Positions 1 through 9,532 of a stretch of 61,688 nt of DNA are shown piece by piece. The position numbers and the translations under genes were made by a program. The notes under the pieces are model-generated. The model saw only the letters and a list, made by a program, of their open reading frames with translations. It was not told the origin of the DNA and did not search any database. The stretch lies in contig WELB01000007.1 in NCBI GenBank assembly GCA_009602725.1, forward strand, positions 293,116 to 354,803, read 5' to 3'. The number at the start of each line of letters is the position of its first letter. The stretch's first letter is position 1. This stretch comes from Spirogloea muscicola (taxonomy: Eukaryota > Streptophyta > Zygnematophyceae > Spirogloeales > Spirogloeaceae).

Positions 1-120
1 CCGGCGCCGGCTGGGAATATCCTCGCCGCGGCCTGGCCCCCCCGGCCTCGCCTCCTACTTCGACCGCCCCCCCTCCGGCTCCCAACTCACACCCCACACT
101 CCCCCCCTCCCGTTACCATC

Positions 121-1718
121 ATGGCCGCCCTCAAGCTCGCCGTCCTCCTCGTCCTCGTCGCCGCCGCTTCCACCGCCTCTGGTACGCTCTCCGCTTCACT
201 CTCCGCCCCGCCCTCTCCGCTACTCTAGCCATGACCACCCTCTGTGTGCTCCTGGCTGGCTTTCACAGCCGCTCTTCCAGCACCAGCAGCCGCATTCCTC
301 TGCCCGCTGCTCACCTTCCACTCCGGTGTCACATGTCACTGCACGCCGTCCCGCAACTGCTCACATGCTCCCTGCCTGCTCTCCTGCCCACAGCCCAGCA
401 GTGCCCGCCCGCCAACGGCGTCTGCGCCGCTGGCTCCGGCTGCTATGGCTCCGACTGCAGCAGCTACTGCGGTGAGCACAAGCTACCTGCCCTGGGAACC
501 GCTTGCTAAGTCGGACCAGCGAGCCCGGCCCTCACATCAGGACACCGAGCCCGCTTTCTCAAGGAAGAGCAGAAGCCCTTTGCACCTGCACAAAGTGCCT
601 CCGTAGTACCCACCCTATTGTCTTTGGTAATCCCCTCCACTCACCCACCTTTGCTGCAGCAGAGTGACCTTGGCCATCCTTTTGCCTCCGCACATTGTGG
701 CAACTTAAGTAACTGAGGCAACTGCTGTTTCCTGCCCTGGCAGTGTGCCTGCACGGTTCTACATGCTTCGATGGTCCCACTGGCAATGGTACATGCAACT
801 GCAACAAGACCACCGATCCGGGCCACTTCGCCGGTGGCTTCTGCAGCAACTGTGCGGATAATTACGACTTCAGCACGGGCTGCACCACGGGTGTGCGCGA
901 GCTGTCCACATTCTCTCCTGAACATCAATTGCTTTACATTCCAGTAATTGCTGTGGCCACAGAGCTGCTGCACACTCTTACCTCATGCAAATCATGCTTT
1001 GGTAGGACAAAGTCGAAGAAGACTGCCCTGTGGTCACTCCTGATAATCCTTCTGTCTTTGGCATGCAGTGATCGACCCCTGCCTCGGAACGCCCTACCAG
1101 GCTGCCAAGACCTGCCCCATTCACTCCACCTGCACCTTCCAGAACCCTGGCAATGCCACCTGCGAGTGCGATGCGGGCTATGAGTACAGCACCTTCTTCA
1201 GGACCTGTGTCCGTACGTTCGCCAGCCCTCTACCAACCCAATTGCTTTCCCTTTCTCCCTGCCTAGTATAACTGCAATGCTTGTTTTCACTGTACCTTTG
1301 TCAGCCCACATACATCTCTTCCTGAAGCCTGACGCAATGCTTTCTTTCCTGTAACTCAGCTATCCTGTACTGCTTCAAGTTCCCCCCGGTGTGCCCGATC
1401 TTGTCCTACTGCACCCAGAGCGTCATTGGCGCCTTCAACTGCACCTGCTTCCCGACTCTCCACCCTGTTGGCCCCGACCAGGCCCCCGGCCAGGTCGGGA
1501 GGTGCTGCTTCCAGGGCCAGACCACCTGCAACTACTGTAAGTGTCCAAAAACCTCCCTCTTGCTCCCCCCAGCTGAGGACTGCCTGTGCGCACAGATCCA
1601 AGTTCATCAATCTGTGCATGTGTCAGCTGGCAATATCTCCAGTCTGCTACTCAATACTTCAGGGTTTCATTTGCCTTGCTTCTTGTGTGCTTGTGCAGCT
1701 TACCCGAAGTTCCCATAA
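121..1718 (+). CDS. secreted cysteine-rich EGF-like protein
   Basis: Six exons give a 208-residue protein: 121-181, 394-471, 744-890, 1069-1212, 1360-1536 and 1699-1718, all GT-AG. Exon 1 encodes a signal peptide (MAALKLAVLLVLVAAASTAS), so the product should be secreted or lumenal. The rest is rich in cysteine, glycine and asparagine. Exons 2-5 each carry four to nine Cys with EGF-like spacing, for example C-x-C-N and C-x-C-D-A-G-Y, and each looks like one module. There are several N-x-S/T sites. Every intron is phase 1, the usual pattern for shuffled extracellular modules, and this supports the model. The last exon adds only a short tail ending K-F-P-stop. No enzyme motif or membrane anchor is visible. 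The function is unknown; an extracellular matrix, cell-wall or adhesion role is inference. The gene model is fairly secure, the family assignment only moderate. Confidence 0.72.
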
Positions 1719-2900
1719 ATTTGATAGAGCAATACGCAAGCCATCAACCACCAATAGTGTAGTGGCTCAATTCTTGACAACAGCAATTTTGACATGCAAA
1801 ACGACAGAGCAAATATCTAGTTTGCTCCATACTGAGCTTTTATGGACACTGAACAGTAGCATAGACTCACCTTGGTCTCCATGGGAGGCTTTTCTTTGAA
1901 AGTATACAGGGAAACCCCTTGCCCAAAGTTTCTATCTCTTGTCAATACCACTCCTTGTCTTCGTTTCTTAGGTGTTATCACAGTTTACTATTTAAGCTCT
2001 CAAAAACCTGCGCACACTGCCCTCCCACTCGTGAAATCATAAAAATCGTAAGATTTGGTCTCGCTTTGGTTTTTGGAGCTACAAGAATACATCGAAAGAC
2101 AGATTTGGTATGGGTCTTTGCACACATTGTAAAGAGAAGTGAAGCCGAGAGTATTATCTTCCTATCAGTATCTTCCCCTAGAATGTAATCGTTAAGGCTA
2201 ATAAATCTAGAAATTGTTAAATCACTTGGATATGAAAGTATTGGGATTACAAGAAGGAACACCTAAAACAATCAAACTAATATTACCAAGTATTAAACTC
2301 CCAAGACCAAAACGTGGAAATTATGCCGTCAACAGCACTCTTGTCTGTTTCTTCATTATTGTCACGATGTTCTTCTGAGCTTTCCGCAACCTGCACACAT
2401 AGCCTCAAAATGGTGGAATAATGAAATCGAAGAAAGTTTTCAATCTTTGCAAATAGAAATCTTGCTTTGGTCTGAATTACAAGTAAACATCGATTGGACA
2501 GTGTTGGAAGGAACATTTGTGCACAAGGAGAGGTCAAACAGACTGTACTATCTTCATCAGAATTCTTCCCCTAGAATGTAGGGGGAAGGTCAAAAAATTT
2601 AGAAAGTGTCACACATTTCCTTCAAGTCTTGGGAGTGAATGTAAACCTTGCACCCAACACCAATCTACCAAGAGCATTTACATAAGAATCGTTACACTGC
2701 CACAAAGTGGATCCTGACCTGACATATTCGAAACATACTATACATACTAGGATACCCTCAGTCACTTCTCGATCGACCTTGACTGATTAGTTCCATTTGG
2801 TGGTTTCATTCACAAGCATTAGTATTTGTCCACCTATCTGCTTTCGTTTGCAAGAGGATGCTACATAAGCCCAGCCCTTTCACATAGGGAATGCTCTGGA
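1719..2900. repeat. AT-rich intergenic stretch with a degenerate ~395-bp tandem duplication
   Basis: This stretch is visibly more AT-rich than its surroundings and I see no exon in it. Two diverged copies lie in tandem. The string TCTTCCCCTAGAATGTA occurs at 2171-2187 and again at 2564-2580. It is preceded in both by a similar ACTATCTTC-like string and followed by an AAATCTAGAAA/AAATTTAGAAA string. A second matching block (GAAATC...CTTTGGT) lies near 2033-2070 and 2421-2471. The offset is therefore about 393-401 bp. Confidence 0.6.
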
Positions 2901-2904
2901 AAAA

Positions 2905-2995
2905 CGCTATTGGCCCCTTCGGACCTTTGTCCATTTTATTTGGGCTGGCTGTTCACAGCCCTCGCCCACTGGAAGAGCCACTTCCTTTCTTTCAA
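2905..2995 (+). repeat. non-LTR retroelement 3' tail, solo copy (type D)
   Basis: This is an isolated copy of the dispersed 3' UTR. It has a GGACCTTTGTCCATT-like lead-in, then the hairpin GGGCTG (2942-2947) / CAGCCC (2956-2961), then a GAAGAGCCACTTC block and a TTTC-rich end. From 2996 to the end of prefoldin 1 at 3574 I see nothing coding. Confidence 0.65.
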
Positions 2996-3573
2996 AGCGA
3001 TACACAGCTCAATCAGTACCACACACCAAAATTGGTCTTACTGCCACTTGAATTCTGCAAAAGCAAGCCCAATGAACATGCCTATGTAGAAGAGCACGAT
3101 CTTCTTTCTGGGTTTCCCGCCAGGCTCTAATTTTCATGAATGACACAGCTCTGTTGTCTTGGTATGCTTCAGACAAGGCCTCCCAAGCTACTGGCCTTGT
3201 GTTTTGCCTGCTCAATTGGTAGGCCATCCCCCTCATACGGGCAGGAGTATGCAAGCTCAGTGAGCTGAAACGTAGCTGAATAATCTGTGGATCCCCATGA
3301 TAAGGTGTCTCGACAAGGGTCTCCTGTTGTTGCCATCTCTCACGTGAGCTCGAGCAGCACCTCTTATTGAGAAAGTGGACCTTACCTCCGTTTGCCGGGC
3401 TGGTAAGGTGGCTAACCTCCCCAAACGTTTGCTAATATTTGAACCACATAACAAAGTTACAAGCTGGCCCCCCTTGCCCCTCAACGTGCCTTCAGTCCTT
3501 GGCCCCCTCCTCTGGGCCTCTAGCCCCTTGTTGCTGCGATTGCCAGCGCACCATCCTCTCCAACACAAGCCGC

Positions 3574-5153
3574 TCATAAGGGCGCCATCATTACCTGTGC
3601 CGCCAATGCTGGCAATTGCTCCAGCAGCTCACGCATGCTCGCCTCCAGATCATGCAACGACTTTCTCAAGTGCTCCTGCGCTACCTGCACACATCACCAC
3701 CAATATATTGTTGCTTAGCAGACCTGACAATTGCCCAACCTTGCTGCATGCTGGTGCAACCCCTGCACTAGCAAAGCATGGACAGCAGCTCTTTTTGCAA
3801 CAATGTCCCCTACCCACCTTGGCACTCTCCAGAACGCTATCGCACTCCTCCATCTTCGAGGCCTGCTCCAACTTTATCAGTCCAGCACCTTCCAACACAA
3901 ATCTGCGTATTGCAAGTGGGCAAGTGCCAAGACCACACTATCAAGCGCGTACAGAAAAGCAAAGGCTACGCTTTTGTGTGAGTTGGAAAGACAAGTGTAA
4001 CAGCGCAACAAAGTATCAGAAAGGAACATAACATGGTGTGCCAGCCCAGTCAGTGGTGTGGAGCTTCATCTGGCCTGTCTTGCAGGAATGCATCTGCAAA
4101 GTGTTGTGGTTTTGTGGTAGGTGTCTACTAGCTTGATCCCAGAAATGGAACTCACGCTTTGCCTAAGCAAGCAGACAACCAGTCAGAGGGTCAGGTCGAG
4201 CTGCTTCCTCACACCTCACTTCACTACTCTTTCAGCAGGACAGCTTGGCCTCAGGACTCTGGCCGCAACAGCTCACCCTTGACAGGCTGCGCATTGGCTT
4301 TCACATTTTTTGAGCGATGTCGTACCATTACTAGATAAGCAGTACAGCTTTTGACAGGACATGGGCACGTAGGACCTAATGAATGCAGATGTGACCTGCA
4401 AGCACAGATCTGCAAGCACAGTGATGAAGGGTGATGCCTTCCACCTAACGGCTTGTATGTCCTTGTGTCAGTCGGCAGTAAGTCCAGTTCCTGGAGAGTC
4501 AATGTCGCCCTTTTCTTCTCTGCCGCTTTTGTGGCCATCTGCACTGTCACCTGCGGCTGAGGTGGTGGCAGATTAGTGTAGCCTTTGCTGGTACAGATTA
4601 CTAACGTGCAGCGGATGAACGACTGGCTTGGCGGCCTGTTTAGCAGGTCGTGTACTGCCGTGATCAACACAGACGTGGCCGACTACATAGGGCCGTCTGT
4701 GCCCAAGAACGACTACATTTCCGCCAAGATGGAGAATAGCCTGGAGGGAGGACCTGCTTCAGCTTGGTGCTGGTCTCAACAAGGCGGCCCTGCAGCTCCG
4801 CAAAAGCCTGCAGATCGAGCCTCGACTGCTGTCATGAGGAGGACCGAGTCACGATGATCTGATACAGAGGAATATCCGGCAGAATTTGGCAATGTGGAGC
4901 AGGCACTGGACCGGGTAGGACACAGGAGGGAAGGAGAGAGGGAGGGAGTGAGGGAGGGGGCCAGGGAGGTAGTGTGCAATCCAATCATCTGCAGGCGGGG
5001 TTTGCGTGCGCTGGCTGGAGCGAGAGGAGGGAGGGCAAGGAGCTGCTGTAGGTACTGGCCAGAGAGAGGGAGGGAGGGAGGAAGAGAGGAGAGAGTGCGG
5101 GGCGGGCCGGGCGTGCCTCGCGGCTGGCGGCGTCTGCAGCCATGGCGTGGCGC
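3574..5153 (-). CDS. PFD1: prefoldin subunit 1
   Basis: This is a beta-type subunit of the hexameric prefoldin co-chaperone, which holds nascent actin and tubulin for the cytosolic chaperonin. Resolved exons on the minus strand are 4754-4807, 4438-4550, 3818-3902 and 3574-3684 (stop 3574-3576), with phase kept throughout. The protein shows the family pattern in order: a first coiled coil (A-F-A-E-L-Q-G-R-L-V-E-T-S-T-K-L-K-Q), the T-L-T-L-Q-E-L hairpin strand, T-Y-K-P-L-G-G-R-F-V-L-E, and a second coiled coil ending R-E-L-L-E-Q-L-P. The length of about 125 aa fits the family. The first exon must hold only a few residues. The ATG at 5153 (MAADAA...) is the best candidate but is uncertain, so the upstream boundary is approximate. 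The intron after exon 4438-4550 appears to use a GC donor (AAG|GCATC). A purine-rich tract covers the upstream side. Confidence 0.88.
4920..5100 (+). repeat. polypurine (GGGA/GAGA) tract
   Basis: Long runs of G and A (GAGGGAAGGAGAGAG-like at 4926-4970, GAGAGAGGGAGGGAGGGAGG-like at about 5065-5095) are interrupted by mixed sequence near 4980-5035. The tract lies in the presumed first intron or promoter side of prefoldin 1, where it would read as a polypyrimidine tract. It has no coding function that I can see. Confidence 0.6.
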
Positions 5154-5319
5154 AGGCGACGGGGGGGCTGGGGGCGGGGCCCCGCCGCGGCCCAGCCCTG
5201 GAGATGCCTCTGCCGCCACCACAAAGCTCCCCTTCCCTGCCCAAGTACAAGAAGACAACGGGGCGCCCTAAGGGAAGCAAATGGCGCGCCCTGAGAGAAG
5301 AGGGGCTAGCAAACAGACC

Positions 5320-6530
5320 TTGTCCATTCCTTGGGCTTTAGATGAAGGGCTCGCCCATTGAGGATAGGGGCTGGAAAAAGCCAGCCCAAAGAAGAATGAG
5401 CAAAGGACGAGAAGGGGCCAGGGGAAGTACAAAGCCAGCCCAGAAAGGTATGGACAATGTCCGCAGGCCTCAAAGAAGTGGAGTGGCGAGAGAAGTGGCT
5501 CTCCCAATCGGGGCAAGTGCTATGAAAAGCGGCGAGCAGCGGCGAGCAGCGGCCCGCCGCCACGGGCAGCAGGGCGAGCAGCCTGGCTTCCAGCGGTCCA
5601 TGGCCCACGCCTTGCATCTGCGTGCTGGCCGTGCTCTCGCTGCGGCCTCCGGCTTTCGTCAGGGGGATAGTTTACCGGCAGCTAGTCTGTCGGATGTGAG
5701 GCTCCTCACTCGTAACTACTAAGTGGTCCATCCTCCCCCGTTCTGCCATAGCCTCTTCAGGCCCCGCAGTCGCTGCTTAGCTCGTAATTTGGCCCCTTCG
5801 AACCTTGTCAATTCTTTTCGGGCTGGCTTCTCACAGCCCTTGCCCCCATTGGGAGAGCCACTTCTTCTTTCAATGCAGCCTGGCTTCAACGTCGCCGGGT
5901 CCCTCGCCCAAGTCTTCCGGAAGCGCTTGGCCGTCTCTTTGCGGTCCCTAGCTTTCGCGGTCCACTTGCGCGCAGGCCGCGCTCTGGCGGCGGCCTCCGA
6001 CTTCCGTCAGGGCGACGTCTTTCCGCCTGCTAGCTATTTAGATTTGCATCTACTGACTAGAGGTTACTGAGAGCCCGCTTGCTGCTGTCTCAGTCCTTAG
6101 CACTCCGGCTCCTTCAGACCTTGTCCGTTCCTTTTGGCTGGCCTCTCCCAGCCACCAGTTAATCTGGCCGCACTTGCTGTGAAAAGAAGAAGAAGAAGTG
6201 GCTCTCCCACTGGGGGCAAGGGCTGTGAGAAGCCAGCCCGAAAAGAATTAACGAAGGTTCGAAGGGGCCACAATGACGGAGGGGCCCAAAAATGCTATGG
6301 CAGAACGGGTGGAGGATGGACCACTCAGTAGCTACGAGTGAGGAGCCTCAAATCCGACAGACTAGCTGCCGGAAAACTATCCCGCGACGAAAGCCAGAGG
6401 CTGCAGCGAGAGCACGGCCAGCACGCAGATGCAAGGCGTGGGCCATGGACCGCTGAAGGGAGATTGACAAACGCATGCGATAGACTTGGGCCCACGAGCC
6501 AGCGGCGTTGAAGTCAGCCGGCTCACTTTG
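5320..6530. repeat. stacked non-LTR retroelement 3' ends
   Basis: At least five tail fragments abut here. Minus-strand 3' UTR pieces lie at about 5340-5500. A plus-strand copy has its coding end at 5580-5722 (ends L-L-T-R-N-Y-stop) and a 3' UTR with hairpin GGGCTG/CAGCCC at 5820-5839. A second plus copy joins directly after its TTC-rich end, with coding end 5880-6070 (ends L-L-T-R-G-Y-stop) and hairpin near 6139. A minus-strand copy follows from about 6185 (its TTC repeats) to 6530, and its coding part carries the same L-Q-R-S-M-A-H-A-L-H-L-R-A-G-R-A-L-A-A-A-S-G-like peptide. None is intact. Confidence 0.75.
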
Positions 6531-6599
6531 CCTGCGGGACACAGAGCGCCGCGCAAGCCTGGCCAGCAGGTCGAGCCACTGGGACCCGGGAGCCCTGAG

Positions 6600-7850
6600 C
6601 CTCCAGGAAATGATGTCAGGCCCTTCTGGTTGGCTCTCCAACCACCTACGGGCCTCTTCCAGGTTGGAGGTTCTCCCTGCTCCTCACCACCTGCCGGCAG
6701 CTTGCCAGGGCCGCCATTCGCCCCTGTATCACTGGCGCCCTGCATTGCAGCCACCTGCTGGCCCTCGCTAAGACGACAAGCGGTGTGAGGTCCATCGCAA
6801 TGACGGAGGTCATCATGCGGCTGGTGACCAAGGCCATGTGCAACGAGCTGAAGCCCCAGCTGTCCGGCCAATATTCGCCCCACCAGTCTGGCGCGGGCAT
6901 GTCTTTGCCGGGCAGAGGCCCTCGTCAAACGGCATCAGCTTGACGTGCAGCCCTTGACATCGTCCCCCAATGAATATTCCTCGGGCTAGACTTGAATGTC
7001 TTTGACACAGTGGAGCGCAGCGATATCATTGAGCTGCGCAAGCATTCACTACGCTGGTCCCCTCCCTCCTCATGGCATATGGCCGTCCAGGGCAGCGCGA
7101 CTACTTCTCTGTGGTGGTCACCTCCTTTCTCATGGCCTATGGCTGTCCAGGGCCGCTGCTGTGGCAAGCATGGGAGACATGGAAGACGCTGCGGTCTACG
7201 ACTGGCACATGCTAGGGTGACCCCCTCAGCCCAAGTTTACCCCGGCTTGGTAAATTTGTGGGCACGTAGTACAATTAGAGCTTGCACCTCACCTCCTCTT
7301 TCCCTCCTACGCCAACGACACACAGACATTGTTGGCCCATCCGCAGAGGTCGTGGCTGCCTTCAGTCGTCCACTAATTGGCAACATGGGCCCGCAATTTC
7401 ACCCCTCAATCAGCGTGGCATAGTTCCCAAGCAGTCTTCCCATCCTCCAGCTTCCCCAAGGCTGCCAGAACTCCGGCACTTGGGCTGATTATCCATGAGG
7501 TCCCATTTTCCACACCATTTGGTAGAGGACTTCCGTGAATGCTCACAGAAGCACCTTGCCGCGATTGCTCCCTGCCAGCTGCAGTTGACATCTTTAGTTG
7601 CATAGATCCTCATCTGCATACCAAATTCGGGAATTTTGCCCTTCAAGCATATGCACGACGTGAGGACGTGATTTCAGCTAACATGGGCTTGCTAACAGCA
7701 CTTCGTCGTTCTTACGCAGTCGTGTGTCAGCCTCTTTGCAGCGAGCTCAGGCTCATGCTTTGCACCAGAAAGCTGGACGAGCCTTTATTCGTTGGCACAA
7801 GGCCAGTATCTTCTTTGTGCCGTCTGGTACATGGTCATCGCTGAACGACT
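6600..7850 (+). pseudogene. decayed non-LTR retrotransposon ORF (reverse transcriptase plus C-terminal domain)
   Basis: The plus strand encodes broken pieces of a LINE-type polyprotein. Near 6800-6870 a segment reads G-V-R-S-I-A-M-T-E-V-I-M-R-L-V-T-K-A, which matches the conserved reverse transcriptase block G-V-R-P-I-x-x-x-E-x-x-x-R-L-V-x-K-A. Near 6985-7030 follows L-G-L-D-L-N-V-F-D-T-V-E-R, the expected L-D-x-x-N-A-F-N-x-V block; its first Asp corresponds to a catalytic-site Asp in the family. The F-A-D-D-type block cannot be read, so the copy is dead. Further on (7560-7850) L-P-A-A-V-D-I-F-S-C-I-D-P matches the pre-terminal peptide of a minus-strand copy near 35,850. Frameshifts and stops are frequent. 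This relic ties the many short tails in the window to a reverse transcriptase. Confidence 0.68.
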
Positions 7851-8059
7851 CCTACTTGCTGACCCATTGAGAGCGTCGGCCTAGCAGCAGGTCATGTACA
7901 TCTGCAGATGTGCTTGTCTTTGTACTTGGCCACCCAGGCCTCCCATCACTCAACACGTCTTCCCTATTGGCCGCTCTTGCCTCTAAGCAGCAGGCGGCCT
8001 CCAGCAAAGAATGTAGGTACTTGGCAGCTCTAGCCCTCCCGCAGGAAAGACACTGTTCT

Positions 8060-8600
8060 CTCAAGAGGGCGCGATGGCTTTGAATGGCCAGCCCAACAGA
8101 GGGAATGGCAAGGTCTGCAGGGGCCCGCAAGCGCAAAAACGCACAGCTACGCAAGTTGCTATTCCGACTATTAATCGCTCAGATATCCTGGTCAGCAGCC
8201 GCACGTCAGAGTAGCTTGCAGCCGGAATAGTGTCCCCCCGGCGGAATCTGGAAGCTGCAGCCAGACCGCTGCCCACCAACGCACAGCAACAGCCTGAGGA
8301 CGCTGGACGTGAGACTGACAGGCGCATGGGAACCCCTGAGCGCGCGACCCAGCGGCATTGAAGTGGGGCTGCTCATCTGCTGCCGTCGGCGTCGGGTGAT
8401 CACACGCCAGGCAAGCTGCTATAGAAGATAAGAGAACGCGGCTGCTCATATCAAGGGGCGGGTGTGACAGCCAGTCAACTGCATACAGGAAAATCTGGAG
8501 AGCATCTACACTACACGGAGCTGCAGGAGAAGAAGAAGAGGAGGCGCGTGGTGCGCATGAGATGGAAGGGTGGCCAAACCGAGCCAATATAATTTTCACT
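8060..8600 (-). repeat. retroelement tail fragments
   Basis: On the minus strand 8180-8400 contains F-N-A-A/M-P-L-G-R-like coding remnants, then L-L-T-R near 8190-8210. A 3' UTR-like GGTTGGGCTGGCC string lies around 8085-8100. At about 8545-8580 a diverged copy of the GCGC-x-GCGC motif (GGCGCGTGGTGCGCATGA) occurs in the same orientation as the type F tails described elsewhere. Confidence 0.5.
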
Positions 8601-9532
8601 TGAAGGGAAGGCAAAAGGACAGCAGAGAACGGGGCTCACAACGTGAAGCTCTAGGCTAAGAGGGGTTTCAGGTGCAGGGCGGAGACTAAGCAAGAGGGGA
8701 GCTTTTACTACCCTCGAGTTTGCGCGCACAGATTCAACAGGCCAACTTTGGAAGCCCGAGCACCTCCTCGGAAGCCAGTAGCCTGACGATGATGAGAGCT
8801 GTTTGCGCAAGGGGCGATGGGTGTTCGAGGCCTGCCCATAGGATTGACAAGGACTTCAGGGGCCGGAAAGTGCAGACCTTGCAGCTACGCAAGTGGCTGC
8901 TACGAGCGGATGATCATTCATGCGCACACCTTGCGTTCTCTCTAACACTCGCCACTCTCTCGCAAGGCACGTCAGCCCTCCACTTGGACCAGCACAACAA
9001 GATGACGTTGCCCTACTCCACCTGCCTCAACACCTGCGCTGTAATTGAGAGGCTTGGACAGGAACACGCCCTGCGTAATCCTTCTTCCTCCCCTCCAACC
9101 CACTGTATTTACTTCTTAAGCGAAGCTTGAGCAATGTAAAAGCGCACCTGAAATGTTCTGTGTGAATTTGGCTTGCCTACAGAGCCGCTCATTGACGACA
9201 GTACACTGAAATTTTTCCAAATCCTGCAAATACATGGCACATTATTCTTCTTGCCTGGCTGCTGCGCGTCTAACGCTGCTCCAGGGCTCCAGAAGCACAT
9301 TGCTTTACACAGTGCCATTACCGTCTACGTCGAGGAGTGCCTGTCCAATCACAGGCAGATGACAGTACAATAATGAACACTTGCGCATGTCTCAACTTGA
9401 GCTCATGCTGCTAAGGTCCACGCTCCCGGCTCACACCCGAAGGCTCACATCAGATGGCATCCACTCCATCTTCCGGTTGACAGACTGCTCCTTTGAGCAG
9501 CTTCTAGCCAGGGCTGCACTACGCTGGCTTTG
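8601..9532. other. intergenic stretch, no gene recognised
   Basis: No exon with a recognisable family, tRNA or repeat copy is seen here. The part next to 9533 is probably the 3' UTR and downstream region of the minus-strand acyltransferase gene. Short plus-strand open frames exist but show no family pattern. Confidence 0.5.
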
